Numbered from the stretch's first letter, positions 7,913-18,159 are shown. The stretch: 46,005 nucleotides of DNA from Rhodospirillales bacterium (GCA_028288785.1 JAQGHV010000046.1:1-46005), one strand, 5' to 3'. Notes: generated from the letters alone by a model not told the origin. Program-made: numbers and translations.

Positions 7913-9493
7913 ATGCCATTTCCGAATTTACCCCCGTTGCTGGCCACGGCGCTTGCCGAACGTGGCTACACTGAACCCACCCCTGTGCAGGAAGCCGTCC
8001 TTGCCGCCGAACCTGGGCGAGACCTTCTGGTCTCCGCCCAGACCGGTTCGGGCAAGACCGTGGCCTTCGGCCTCGCCATGGCGGCGGAGCTGTTGCCCGA
8101 GGGCCAGCGCGTCCACGGCACCCGCACGCCGCTCGCACTCGCCGTCGCACCGACGCGCGAACTCGCGCTGCAGGTGGCACGAGAGCTCGAATGGCTCTAC
8201 GGCCCGGCCGGCGCGCGCATCGCGACCTGCGTCGGTGGCATGGACATCAAGCGCGAGATGCGCCTGCTCCAGCAAGGCGTCCACATCGTCGTCGGCACGC
8301 CCGGGCGACTGTGCGACCATCTCGAGCGCGGCAGCCTCGACGCCAGCACCGTCCGCACCGTCATCCTCGACGAGGCCGACGAGATGCTGGACCTCGGCTT
8401 CCGCGAGGAGCTGGAGAAGATCCTCTCCGCGGCGCCCGAGACGCGCCGCAGCCTGCTGTTCTCCGCCACCATGCCGCGCGCCATCCAGGAATTGGCGCGT
8501 CGCTACCAGCGCGACGCGCTGCGCATCGAGGTCGGCCGCGAAGGCGGCGGGCACGCCGACATTGAGCACCGCGCCGTCCTCTGCAACGCGAACGAGATGG
8601 AAAAAGCCATCGTCAACCTGCTTCGCTGGTACGAGGCAGGCGGCGCGCTGGTGTTCTGCAACACGCGCGAATCCGTCAACCGCCTCCAGGGCAACCTGCA
8701 GGAGCGCGGCTTCTCCGTCGTGGCCCTCTCCGGCGAGCTGTCCCAGAACGAGCGCACCCGCGCGCTGCAATCCTTGCGCGACGCCCGCGCCCGCGTCTGC
8801 GTCGCGACCGACGTCGCCGCCCGCGGCATCGACCTGCCCGATCTCGGCCTGGTCATCCACGCCGAACTCCCCCGCGACGCCGAAACCCTCCAGCACCGCT
8901 CGGGCCGCACCGGACGCGCCGGGCGCAAGGGCGTCTCGGTCTTCCTGGTGCCCTATCCCACCCGCAAGCGCGCCGAGCGCCTGTTCCAGGGCGCTCGCGT
9001 CACACCCTCCTGGTCGCCAGTTCCGGCCGCCGCCGAGGTGCGCGCGCGCGACGAGGAACGCCTCATCGACGACCCCGTGCTGCGCGAGGAGCCCGGTGAC
9101 GAAGACCTCGCAATCGGCCGCAAGCTGATTGAGGCACGCGGTGCCGAAGCGGTCGCGGCCGCCTTCGCTCGCATGGCCCGGGCCCGCCTGCCGGAGCCCG
9201 AAGACCTGTCCGCCGCCGCACCGATCCCACGACCACGCGAGCGCGCCGCACCGCGCGACGCTGACGGCGCCTGGTTCCGCATGGGCATTGGGCGCGCCGG
9301 CAATGCCGACCCGAAATGGCTGATCCCGTACCTCTGCCGCCGCTTCAACATCACCAAGGCCGAGATCGGCAGCATCCGCATCTCCGCCAAGGAAACCCAG
9401 GTAGAGATCGCGCCGAGCGTGGCCGAGCAGATCGAGACGGCGCTGCGTGGGCCGCAGCGGCCGGATGATATTCGGATGGCAGCGCTTCGATAA
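7913..9493 (+). CDS. DEAD-box ATP-dependent RNA helicase with DbpA-like C-terminus
   Basis: 526 residues. Helicase motifs appear in order: Q motif GYTEPTPVQ, Walker A AQTGSGKT (42-49), PTRELALQ, TPGR, DEAD (153-156), SAT (184-186), ARGIDLPDL and HRSGRTGRAGR (328-338). The C-terminal region ends with a DbpA-type RNA-binding domain (WFRMGIGRAGNADPKWLIPY, FNITKAEIGSIRI). These enzymes use ATP to remodel RNA, and DbpA/CsdA relatives assist large ribosomal subunit assembly or cold adaptation. It is followed by a strong hairpin and T-rich tract. The ribosome site before ATG 7913 is weak. Assigning it to DeaD, DbpA or RhlE by name would need alignment. Confidence 0.93.
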   Translation: MPFPNLPPLLATALAERGYTEPTPVQEAVLAAEPGRDLLVSAQTGSGKTVAFGLAMAAELLPEGQRVHGTRTPLALAVAPTRELALQVARELEWLYGPAGARIATCVGGMDIKREMRLLQQGVHIVVGTPGRLCDHLERGSLDASTVRTVILDEADEMLDLGFREELEKILSAAPETRRSLLFSATMPRAIQELARRYQRDALRIEVGREGGGHADIEHRAVLCNANEMEKAIVNLLRWYEAGGALVFCNTRESVNRLQGNLQERGFSVVALSGELSQNERTRALQSLRDARARVCVATDVAARGIDLPDLGLVIHAELPRDAETLQHRSGRTGRAGRKGVSVFLVPYPTRKRAERLFQGARVTPSWSPVPAAAEVRARDEERLIDDPVLREEPGDEDLAIGRKLIEARGAEAVAAAFARMARARLPEPEDLSAAAPIPRPRERAAPRDADGAWFRMGIGRAGNADPKWLIPYLCRRFNITKAEIGSIRISAKETQVEIAPSVAEQIETALRGPQRPDDIRMAALR

Positions 9494-9501
9494 GAAACAG
9501 G

Positions 9502-9543
9502 CTGGGGAAAGGAATTTCCCCAGACCCCATTCTTTTGTTTTTG
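9502..9543 (+). terminator. Hairpin plus T-rich tract after the helicase gene
   Basis: A nine-base-pair stem CTGGGGAAA / TTTCCCCAG closes a GGAA loop (9502-9523) and is followed by ACCCCATTC and a T-rich stretch. It starts nine bases after the helicase stop and resembles an intrinsic terminator. A near-identical element lies at 20244-20287, with one compensated base pair. The spacing of T residues from the stem is longer than in a classical terminator. Confidence 0.6.
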
Positions 9544-9556
9544 CTACTGGGTGTGA

Positions 9557-10549
9557 GTGGTGAGCGCGCACTTCAGGACGACGCTGGTGAATGGGCGGCA
9601 GGGGGATCCGGCGGTGTTGCTGGAGATGCCACAGCGCCGGCACGCCATGCTGTTTGATGCGGGAGACCTCGCTGCGCTGAGCATGCGCGCGGCGCTGAAT
9701 GTGACCCATGTTTTTCTCAGCCACGGGCATCTCGATCATCTGTTCGGGTTCGACCGGTTGCTGCGGGTGAATATCGGGCGCGAGCAGCACATCACGATCC
9801 ACGGGCCACCCGGAACCATCGCGCATATCGGGCACCGGCTGCGCGGCTATGAATGGGACCTCGTGGACCGCATCGTCCCGGTGCTGCGCTTTACGGCGTA
9901 CGAACTGCACGGCGATACGCTACGCGCGACGACCTTCATATTGAGGGACGGGTTTGAACCCAAGGCGCTACCCGATACGCGCGCGCCGGGCGGCCTTCTG
10001 CTCGATGCTCCGGGGCTGACCGTGCGCGCGGCCGCCCTGATCCACCATGGTCCGGTCCTGGCGTTCCGCGCCGAAGCCAGCGCCATGGCCGTCATCGACG
10101 CCGACGCCGTCGCGGTGCGCGGCTGGTCAACTGGCCCATGGGTCGCGGCGCTCAAGCCCGCGGCCCTGGCCGGTGCGGACGCGGCGGAAACACCTGGCGG
10201 GTTGCTGCCGCTCGCCACCCTTGGTGATTTGGTGCGTGTTCTGCCCGGCGCCTCGCTCGCCTATGTCACGGATGTCGCGGACACGCCCGCGAACCGGGCC
10301 GGCATCATCGCGCTGGCGCAGGGCGTCGACACCCTGTTTATCGAAGCGCCCTTCCTCGCAGCCGAGGCCGAGCGTGCCCAGGCGCGCGGCCACCTTACTG
10401 CCCGCGCCGCCGGCGAAATCGCGTGCGCCGCGGGGGTCGCGCGGGTAGAGCCGTTCCACTTCTCAGCGCGCCACGAACAGGCGGTGGTCCTTGCCGAGGT
10501 GGAGGAAGGTTTCGGCCGTCAGCTATTCGGCCCGCGATCCATCGCATAG
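9557..10549 (+). CDS. Metallo-beta-lactamase-fold hydrolase (RNase Z-like)
   Basis: 330 residues, GTG start (9557 or 9560). The metal-binding motif HGHLDH occupies residues 56-61, preceded by HAMLFDAGD. Further blocks are PGASLAYVTDV with an Asp in the expected metal-bridging place, GHLTARAAGEIA, and FHFSARH near the C-terminus, similar to the HFSxRY of RNase Z-type enzymes. These features place it in the RNase Z/ElaC-like branch of the superfamily, which holds tRNA 3' processing nucleases and several phosphodiesterases. The substrate cannot be read from the sequence. Its last 31 bases overlap the 3' end of the convergent dehydrogenase gene. Confidence 0.82.
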   Translation: MVSAHFRTTLVNGRQGDPAVLLEMPQRRHAMLFDAGDLAALSMRAALNVTHVFLSHGHLDHLFGFDRLLRVNIGREQHITIHGPPGTIAHIGHRLRGYEWDLVDRIVPVLRFTAYELHGDTLRATTFILRDGFEPKALPDTRAPGGLLLDAPGLTVRAAALIHHGPVLAFRAEASAMAVIDADAVAVRGWSTGPWVAALKPAALAGADAAETPGGLLPLATLGDLVRVLPGASLAYVTDVADTPANRAGIIALAQGVDTLFIEAPFLAAEAERAQARGHLTARAAGEIACAAGVARVEPFHFSARHEQAVVLAEVEEGFGRQLFGPRSIA

Positions 10550-11562
10550 GGCTGCCACCGCTTCAGGTCGGACACCGGCAGTACCGTCGGGTTCACGCAG
10601 CTCATCGGCCAGCGGCCGGTGAGGATCAGCGCCATCTCCTGCCCCGCGCGACGGCGCCGTGCCGGGTCGAAGCGCGCGCTCGCGGAGGCGTTGTGTGGCG
10701 AGAGGATGATGTGCGGCATCTGCAGCAGCGGGTTGTCCTGCTGCGGCGGCTCCTGCTCCAGTACGTCCAGCCCGGCGCCGGCGATCCATTTCTCGTCCAG
10801 CGCGCGGATCAGCGCACCCTCATCCACGGTCGGACCACGGCCGGTGTTGATAAACAGCGCGGTCGGCTTCATGGCGCGGAAGTGGTGCTCCTTCAGCAGG
10901 CCATTCGCCTCCGGCGTCGCCGGCACGTGCATGGAGATGAAGTCGGACATCGCGAGCAATTCCGGCAAGCTCACCGGCTGCACGCCATGCGAGGAGATCA
11001 TCATCTCATCGACATAGGGGTCATAGGCCACGACATGCAGGCCGAACGCCTTTGCGCGATGGGCCACCGCGCGCGCCACCCGCCCGAAGGCGATGAGGCC
11101 GAGGGTCTGGCCCATCAGGCGCGGGATGAGGTTGAGCTGCGGGCGGCCGGCCCGCCAACGGCCCTCGCGCACCATGCGGTCCTGCTCCAGCGCGCGGCGG
11201 TGCGTGGACAGCAGCAGCATCATCGCGTGGTCGGCGACCTCCTCGATGAAGGTGTCCGGGCAATTGGTGACGGGGATGCCCTTGGCGGTGGCCGCGGCGA
11301 CATCGACGTAGTCCACGCCCACCGACGCACAGGCGATGTGCTTGCACTTGCCCAGCTCCGCGATCAGCTTCGCGGAGAACTTCATGCCCTTCGCGTAAAG
11401 CACATCGGCCTTGCCCGCCGCCGCGATCAGTGCCTCCTCGGTCGGCTCGACTTCGAGGAATTCGGCATCGAGCGTGCCCAGCCCCTCCCGCTCATAGCCG
11501 TAGTCGCCGAGCTTGGCGCCAGGCGTCGCGAGGGCAGGCGTGAGGATGGTGAATGTGGCCAT
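10519..11562 (-). CDS. D-2-hydroxyacid dehydrogenase
   Basis: 347 residues of the D-isomer-specific 2-hydroxyacid dehydrogenase family. Catalytic residues are in place: Arg in NTGRGPTVDEGAL, Glu in LEQEPPQQ and His in SPHNA. The dinucleotide-binding glycine motif is degenerate: GLIAFGRVARAVA has Ala at two of the three usual Gly positions. It is the last gene of the minus-strand ABC importer operon, starting 11 bases after the enolase-superfamily gene ends. It may reduce or oxidise the 2-keto acid formed by that dehydratase. ATG 11562 is preferred over a TTG five codons upstream. Confidence 0.88.
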   Translation of the reverse strand: MATFTILTPALATPGAKLGDYGYEREGLGTLDAEFLEVEPTEEALIAAAGKADVLYAKGMKFSAKLIAELGKCKHIACASVGVDYVDVAAATAKGIPVTNCPDTFIEEVADHAMMLLLSTHRRALEQDRMVREGRWRAGRPQLNLIPRLMGQTLGLIAFGRVARAVAHRAKAFGLHVVAYDPYVDEMMISSHGVQPVSLPELLAMSDFISMHVPATPEANGLLKEHHFRAMKPTALFINTGRGPTVDEGALIRALDEKWIAGAGLDVLEQEPPQQDNPLLQMPHIILSPHNASASARFDPARRRRAGQEMALILTGRWPMSCVNPTVLPVSDLKRWQPYAMDRGPNS

Positions 11563-11573
11563 GTCGGTGTCTC

Positions 11574-12749
11574 TCAAGTCTTGGGTGGGCGCGCGCGGAC
11601 TGCGGCCTCGTTGATGTCGGTGCCCCAGCCGGGGGCGGTCGGCACCACGAAGGCGCCATTCTCGAACTCCGGCAGGTTGGTCACGAATTCATCGCGCCAC
11701 GGGCAGCTGTCGATGTCGATCTCCATGATGCGGAAATTCGGGATCGACGCGCAGAAATGCGCTGATATGAAGGAGCAGAGATGGCCGTAGAAATTATGCG
11801 GCGCGCAGTTGATCTCATAGGCGTCGCACATGGACGCGATCTTCATGCTCTCGCCGAGCCCGTTCCACGGCACGTCCACGATGGCGACATCCATCGCATA
11901 GGCCTCAAGGAAGGGCTTGAAGTCGCGCCGCCCGTGCAGCGTCTCGCATGACGCGATGGCGCAGGGCGCGCGTCCCCGGATCATCGCCAGCGATGCCGGG
12001 TCGTGGCTGTCGATTTCGAGCCAGGTCAGCCCGATCGGCGAGACCGCGTCGGCGACACGCAGGAACCCCTCCGTCTTGAAGTGGAAATTGGTGTCCAGCA
12101 TGATGCCCATCTCGGGGCCGACCGCGTCGCGTATCGTCATGAGCTCGCGGGTCAGGTCGCCCAGCAACGCGTTGTCCCAGTTGAGCTCGGGCCAGCCCGC
12201 CGCGCGCCCGAAGCCCGGCGCGTATTGTGAGAAGGCGCCGTCTTTCCACGGAAAGATATTGGTCTTCAGGCAGCGAAACCCGGCGTTCTTCACCTCCTCG
12301 GCGTGCCGCCCAAGCGCCTCGTAGTCGGGGATCGGGGGGAAGAACTGCGTGCTGCGGCCGGAGACGCGATAGGTGCCGAAATGCGACCAGTAGACCGGGA
12401 TGCGGTCGCGGATCGGGCCGCCGAACAGTGCGTGCACTGGCATCCCCGCTTCCTTGCCGCGGATGTCGAGCAGCGCGTTCTCGATCGCCGCGATCGCCTG
12501 CTGGTTCAGACCGCCGCGGGCTTGGCGCGTGCCGACGTGTAGCCGCGCGACGATGGCCTCGGAGGCCCGCGGATCGGTGCCGATCACCAGCGGGCTCAGC
12601 GCGCGGATCACGTCGGACAGTCCCTTGGACCCGAAATCCTCGTTGTATTCGGACCAGCCGGTGATGCCGCAGGCCGTGCTCATCTTCAGGAAGGAGAAGG
12701 TGCGCCAGCCGGCATCCGCGATCATCGTGTCGATGCGTTCGATCTTCAT
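11574..12749 (-). CDS. Enolase-superfamily (mandelate racemase/muconate lactonizing-type) dehydratase
   Basis: 391 residues, full length for the mandelate racemase subgroup. It has an N-terminal capping domain and a barrel carrying GFRCLKTNIFPW (Lys segment), metal-ligand candidates Asp in MLDTNFHF, Glu in WLEIDSHD and Glu in SCETLHGRRDF, and a possible catalytic His in CAPHNFYGH. The PHNFYGH block resembles sugar-acid dehydratases of this superfamily, so it most likely removes water from an aldonic or uronic acid to give a 2-keto-3-deoxy acid. It lies between the permease genes and a 2-hydroxyacid dehydrogenase in one operon, six bases after the permease stop. The exact sugar acid is unknown. 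Confidence 0.85.
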   Translation of the reverse strand: MKIERIDTMIADAGWRTFSFLKMSTACGITGWSEYNEDFGSKGLSDVIRALSPLVIGTDPRASEAIVARLHVGTRQARGGLNQQAIAAIENALLDIRGKEAGMPVHALFGGPIRDRIPVYWSHFGTYRVSGRSTQFFPPIPDYEALGRHAEEVKNAGFRCLKTNIFPWKDGAFSQYAPGFGRAAGWPELNWDNALLGDLTRELMTIRDAVGPEMGIMLDTNFHFKTEGFLRVADAVSPIGLTWLEIDSHDPASLAMIRGRAPCAIASCETLHGRRDFKPFLEAYAMDVAIVDVPWNGLGESMKIASMCDAYEINCAPHNFYGHLCSFISAHFCASIPNFRIMEIDIDSCPWRDEFVTNLPEFENGAFVVPTAPGWGTDINEAAVRARPPKT

Positions 12750-12755
12750 GGCGCG

Positions 12756-13658
12756 CTACTCCTTCACGGCACCGGTCAGCGAGGAGACGTAGTAGTCCAC
12801 GAAGAAGGAATAGAAGATCGCGACCGGCAGCGAGCCCAGCAACGACCCCGCCATCAGCGCCCCCCACTGGTACACGTCGCCGGTCACCAGCTCGGTCAGA
12901 ATCGCGACGGGCACCGTCTTCCGTTCCGAAGACTGGATGAACGCGAGCGCGTAGATGAACTCGTTCCAGGACAGCGTGAACGAGAAGATGCCCGCGCTGA
13001 TCAACCCGGGAACTGCGAGCGGCAGCGTGATGCGGCGCAGGATCTGCAACCGTGTCGCGCCATCGATCAGCGCGCATTCCTCCAGCTCGTAGGGGATGGA
13101 CTTGAAGTACCCGATGAGCAGCCAGGTGCAGAAAGGGATGAGGAAGGTCGGGTAGGTAAGGATCAGCGCGAAGGGCGTGTCGAACAGCCCCAGATTATAA
13201 ACCATGGTCGCCAGCGGGATGAACAGGATCGACGGCGGCACCAAGTAGGCGAGATAGATCCCGAGCCCGACATACTGGCTGCCTCGAAACCGGAGCCGCT
13301 GGATCGCATAGGCCGCCAGCGTGCTCGCGAACAGCGACAGCACGGTGGAGGACACCGCCACGATCATGGTGGTCCACAACCAGCGCGGATAGCTCGTCTC
13401 GAACAGCAGCAGGCGGATGTGGTCGAGCGTCGGCGAGGAAATCCAGAACGGGTTGTGGTTGCGGAAATCGTAGAGCTCCGCGTTCGGCTTCAGCGCGGTG
13501 ACCGCCATCCAATAGAACGGGAACAGCAGGATCAGCAGGAAGCAGCCGAGCGGGATCCACAGCATCACCATGCGGCGGGCGCGGCTGTCCCACGCCATGG
13601 TTTCCGATTGATCGGAGCCGGAGTTGGTGGAGGCGGTTGAAGCGGCGGCGTCAGTCAT
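12756..13658 (-). CDS. Carbohydrate ABC transporter permease (MalG/UgpE-like)
   Basis: 300 residues, about six transmembrane helices. The first is VMLWIPLGCFLLILLFPFYW near the N-terminus. The cytoplasmic EAA loop that contacts the ATPase reads EECALIDGATRLQILRRITLPLAVPG, close to the consensus for MalG-type permeases. It is followed by SAGIFSFTLSWNEFIYALAF, another mark of this class. It starts inside the end of the other permease gene (8-base overlap), so the two inner-membrane subunits are probably translated in a fixed ratio. The soluble N-terminus is Ser/Ala/Thr-rich and unremarkable. Confidence 0.93.
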   Translation of the reverse strand: MTDAAASTASTNSGSDQSETMAWDSRARRMVMLWIPLGCFLLILLFPFYWMAVTALKPNAELYDFRNHNPFWISSPTLDHIRLLLFETSYPRWLWTTMIVAVSSTVLSLFASTLAAYAIQRLRFRGSQYVGLGIYLAYLVPPSILFIPLATMVYNLGLFDTPFALILTYPTFLIPFCTWLLIGYFKSIPYELEECALIDGATRLQILRRITLPLAVPGLISAGIFSFTLSWNEFIYALAFIQSSERKTVPVAILTELVTGDVYQWGALMAGSLLGSLPVAIFYSFFVDYYVSSLTGAVKE

Positions 13659-14607
13659 TGCTCTCTCCCTGCTGCCACTTGCGCCGGGCGAGGGCGAAAT
13701 AGCTGAACAGCGTGGCCGCGACGAGGAAGGGGATCATGGAGACGGCGATCGCGGCGCCCTCGCCGAGTTCGCCACCGGCGATGCCGCGCTGGAAGGCAAG
13801 CGTCGCCAGCAGGTGGGTCGAGTTCACCGGGCCACCGCGGGTGATCGCGTAGACGAGTTGGAAATCGGTGAAGGTGAAGATGATCGAGAAGGTCATCACG
13901 ATCGCCAGGATCGGCAGGAGCATCGGGAAGGTGATGAAGCGGAAGCGCTGCCAAGCCGTGGACCCATCGAGCAGTGCGGCCTCATAGAGCGAGGGTGAGA
14001 TGGTCTGCAGGCCCGCGAGCAGCGAGATCGCCACGAAGGGAATGCCGCGCCAGATATTAGCGACGATCAGCGAAAAACGGGCCGGCCACTCCGTGTTGAT
14101 GAAGTCGATATTCGTGCTCCGCCATCCCAGCACCTCGACGAAAATGTACGAGATGATCGAGAATTGCGGATCATAGATCCACCAGAAGGCAATGGCGCTC
14201 AGCACGGTGGGCACGATCCACGGCAGCAGGATGATGGCGCGGATGATCGACTTGAACGGCGTGTGCTGGTTGAGCAGCAAGGCCAGCCACAGCCCGAGGC
14301 CGAATTTACCGACCGTCGCGATGGCCGTGTAGAACACGGAGTAGAATACCGCGTTCAGGAAGATCGGGTCGGTCAGCAGGTACTCGAAATTTTCGAGCCC
14401 CACCCAGGAGCCGCTCCTGCCGATCGTCGTGTCGGTGAAGGCCAGGAAGATGCCCAGGCCGAGCGGGTAGGTCAGGAAGGTCATCAGCAGGCCGACCGCC
14501 GGCAGCAGGCACATGACGACGAGGAACGGCTTCCAGTCGAAGAGCTTCACGATCCAGGACGGATCGCGCCTGGCCTTGATCCATTGAGCGGCGGTGACGG
14601 CGGACAT
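13651..14607 (-). CDS. Carbohydrate ABC transporter permease (MalF/UgpA-like)
   Basis: 318 residues with six predicted transmembrane helices. The first follows a short basic N-terminus (KPFLVVMCLLPAVGLLMTFL). The EAA-type loop reads LYEAALLDGSTAWQRFRFITFPMLLP and is followed by IIFTFTDFQLVYAITRGGP, standard for the UgpA/MalF class. It forms the translocation pore with the MalG-like subunit encoded just downstream. A 51-base gap separates it from the binding-protein gene upstream. Confidence 0.93.
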   Translation of the reverse strand: MSAVTAAQWIKARRDPSWIVKLFDWKPFLVVMCLLPAVGLLMTFLTYPLGLGIFLAFTDTTIGRSGSWVGLENFEYLLTDPIFLNAVFYSVFYTAIATVGKFGLGLWLALLLNQHTPFKSIIRAIILLPWIVPTVLSAIAFWWIYDPQFSIISYIFVEVLGWRSTNIDFINTEWPARFSLIVANIWRGIPFVAISLLAGLQTISPSLYEAALLDGSTAWQRFRFITFPMLLPILAIVMTFSIIFTFTDFQLVYAITRGGPVNSTHLLATLAFQRGIAGGELGEGAAIAVSMIPFLVAATLFSYFALARRKWQQGESND

Positions 14608-14658
14608 GGCGGAAACTCCGACAGGGCGGCGCGCTCTGGCGCCGCCCGGAAAACTGGA

Positions 14659-15999
14659 TCAGCGCCGGCGGAAGAAGCGCGTGGCGCGCCGTTCGGCCTC
14701 ACGCGCCGCGGCCTCAGGCGTCGCCTGTCCGGAGGCCACCGAGGCACACATCTGCACCATCACGTAATCCGCGTTCGCCGCTGCCGAGCCTTCGCTGATC
14801 GGGCCTTTGTACCCGATCCAGAAGGGGCTCTTCATCGTGTCGCGGAAGATCGTGACCTTGGGGTCGGCGGTCCAGACGGCGCTCGTGCCGTAGTTCTCCA
14901 GCGGATGCGCCCAGTAGCCGAGGTTGGCGTTCAGCCAGGGGTCGTACTGCTCGCGCTCCAGCAGGAACATGAGCAGTGCCTTGGCCGCGTTCGGGAAGCG
15001 GGAGTGCTTGAACACCATGGCGTTGAGCGTGAGCCCCGCCATCGGGGAGAACGACGCCAACCCCTTGGGCAGCAGCGAGTGCTCGGTATCGTCGGCGATG
15101 GCGCGCGTCGCGGGATCGTTCTTCAGCCCGAAGTAGAGCGAGACGCCGTTCGCAGTCATCCAGCATTCGCTCGACGCATAGGCGCGGTTATTGCTGATAT
15201 CGCCCCAGGCGATCGTGCCCGGGATGAACGTCGCATAGAGGTCCTTGAGGTAGGTGAGCGCGTTGACCGTCTCGCGGCTGTTGATGCCGACAGAGCCATC
15301 CTCGTTCACCAGGAACCCGCCATGCGACCAGATCAGCCAGTTGGCGAAGCCGTTGCCATCGCCCACGGCATTGCCGAGCGCAAAGCCCGCGGGCTTGTTT
15401 GCCTGGCGCAGCTTGCGGCAGAGGTCGAGGTAGCCGGCATGGTCCTCGGGTGGGCGCTCGAAGCCGGCGGCGTTGACCGCGGACTTGCGCCAAACAAGCG
15501 GGCCGCCGGAGGCCCCGAAGGGCAGGCCGATCCAGTTGTTGGTGCCGTGACGCTTGCCGTAGCGCTGCGCCAGCGGCAGCCAGCCGCCATAACGCCGCCC
15601 CAGGTATTCCGCGATGTCGGTCAGCTCGACCAGCTTGTCGGCGTAGACGTGCGGGGCCTCGTTGAAGCCGATGATCAGGTCCGGGCCGGCGCCGGTATTC
15701 GCAGTGACCGCCGTCTGCTGGGTGATGTCCTCCCAGCCGACGAAATCGACGCGGACCTCGACGCCGGTGGCCGCCGTAAATCGGGCGCAGTTGGCGCGGA
15801 AAACCTCCTCGTCCGGGGCCACGAAGCGCACGGGGCGCAGCATGCGCAGCGTGGCGCCACTCTCGATCGCGAGGCGGGGTGCCGTCGCTTCGGCAGCGGT
15901 AATTTGGCTGGCCTGCGCCTGGGCCTTCTCCGCCATCGCCATGGCCGCGAGTGCGGCCGCCGATAGGCTGATCGCGTTGCGGCGTGTCACTTCAACCAT
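14659..15999 (-). CDS. ABC transporter extracellular solute-binding protein (family 1)
   Basis: 446 residues from ATG 15999, which has a GGGAGAA ribosome site at good spacing. An N-terminal export signal with a twin arginine (VTRRNAISLSAAALAAMA, then AQAQA) suggests Tat or Sec secretion to the periplasm. The mature part has typical family 1 features: GVEVRVDFVGWEDI, TGAGPDLIIGFNEAP, and a central VNEDGSVGINSRETVNALTY stretch seen in sugar-binding proteins. It lies between the ATPase and permease genes of one importer and should deliver the substrate to it. The ligand is likely a sugar or sugar derivative, judging from the class and the adjacent dehydratase. Confidence 0.92.
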   Translation of the reverse strand: MVEVTRRNAISLSAAALAAMAMAEKAQAQASQITAAEATAPRLAIESGATLRMLRPVRFVAPDEEVFRANCARFTAATGVEVRVDFVGWEDITQQTAVTANTGAGPDLIIGFNEAPHVYADKLVELTDIAEYLGRRYGGWLPLAQRYGKRHGTNNWIGLPFGASGGPLVWRKSAVNAAGFERPPEDHAGYLDLCRKLRQANKPAGFALGNAVGDGNGFANWLIWSHGGFLVNEDGSVGINSRETVNALTYLKDLYATFIPGTIAWGDISNNRAYASSECWMTANGVSLYFGLKNDPATRAIADDTEHSLLPKGLASFSPMAGLTLNAMVFKHSRFPNAAKALLMFLLEREQYDPWLNANLGYWAHPLENYGTSAVWTADPKVTIFRDTMKSPFWIGYKGPISEGSAAANADYVMVQMCASVASGQATPEAAAREAERRATRFFRRR

Positions 16000-16027
16000 T
16001 GTCGTTTTCTCCCTGGTTTTTCGGTGA

Positions 16028-17077
<1,050 letters not shown>

Positions 17078-17232
17078 GCGTCTCCCCCGGCGCCGCGCGG
17101 GTTCCGTCTGATGCGGAACCTCTCCGGCGTGCGACGCCCTTTCTGTTGCGCAAAGCTAGGCATGCGAACCGCGTGCTGGCAACATGCGCGTTCCTGCTTA
17201 GCGGGCGGAAGCCGCCCTGGAGATGATGCGCC

Positions 17233-18159
17233 ATGCCGCTTCCGGAATCCTTGCGTGGCCGCCTGACGCTTCCGGCAGTCGCCGCGCCGCAATTCCTCGT
17301 CTCCGGCCCGGACCTGGTGGTGGAAACCTGCAAGGCCGGGCTGCTCGGCACCTTCCCGGCGCTGAACCAGCGTACCAACGAGGGATTTTCGGACTGGCTG
17401 GATGAGATCCGCGAGCGGCTCGGCAACACGCCTGCGCCCTACGGCGTGAACCTGATCGTGCACAAGTCCAACGCCCGGCTCGACCAGGATCTGGCGACGG
17501 TGGTGAAGCACCGCGTACCACTGGTGATTACCTCGCTGGGCGCGGTGAGCGAGCTGGTGCAGGCCGTGCAATCCTATGGCGGCCTGGTGTTTCATGACGT
17601 CATCAACCTGCGCCACGCGGCCAAGGCGGCCGAGGCCGGCGTCGACGGGCTGATCGCGGTGACGGCGGGTGCGGGTGGCCATGCCGGGCTGCTCAACCCT
17701 TTCGCGTTCCTGACCGAACTCCGCTCGATCTTCGATGGCACACTGCTGCTGGCGGGAAGCCTCTCCACCGGCCGGCACATTGCTGCCGCCCGGGTCGCCG
17801 GCGCCGACCTCGCCTATCTCGGCACCCGCTTCATCGCGACGACGGAGAGCATGGCGAGCGACGACTACAAGCAGATGATCCTGAACAGCTCTGCCAAGGA
17901 CATCGTCTACACGGATGCGATCAGCGGCGTGAAAGGCAGCTTCATGCGGGCGTCGCTGGAGAATGCCGGGCTCGACCCGGAAAACCTGCCCGAGAAGAAG
18001 GCGATGAATGTAGGCAGCCACGAGAAGCGCGCCTGGACGAACATCTGGTCGGCCGGGCAGGGGGTTGGTGCCATCCGCGACGTGCCGACTACTGCCGAGC
18101 TCTGCGCACGCCTCGCCGCCGAATACCGCGCGGCGCTGGACGAAGCCGCGACCTACTGA
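17233..18159 (+). CDS. Nitronate monooxygenase-family flavoprotein
   Basis: 308 residues of the 2-nitropropane dioxygenase/nitronate monooxygenase (TIM-barrel, FMN) family. Seen are VAAPQFLVSGPDLVVETCKAG and GLLGTFPALN near the N-terminus, YGVNLIVHKSN, the phosphate-binding glycine-rich AGAGGHAG (His in the usual active-site place), and GADLAYLGTRFIATTES. Such enzymes oxidise alkyl nitronates or reduce enones/quinones with FMN. A GGAGA ribosome site precedes ATG 17233. The gene faces the Rrf2 regulator, and their stop codons overlap by seven bases. It is divergent from the sugar-importer operon. Confidence 0.87.
   Translation: MPLPESLRGRLTLPAVAAPQFLVSGPDLVVETCKAGLLGTFPALNQRTNEGFSDWLDEIRERLGNTPAPYGVNLIVHKSNARLDQDLATVVKHRVPLVITSLGAVSELVQAVQSYGGLVFHDVINLRHAAKAAEAGVDGLIAVTAGAGGHAGLLNPFAFLTELRSIFDGTLLLAGSLSTGRHIAAARVAGADLAYLGTRFIATTESMASDDYKQMILNSSAKDIVYTDAISGVKGSFMRASLENAGLDPENLPEKKAMNVGSHEKRAWTNIWSAGQGVGAIRDVPTTAELCARLAAEYRAALDEAATY

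Noticed and set aside
7928-9910. 660-codon open frame antisense to the helicase gene
   Set aside because: It has no recognisable domain and mirrors the GC-rich third positions of the helicase, which carries all DEAD-box motifs on the other strand.
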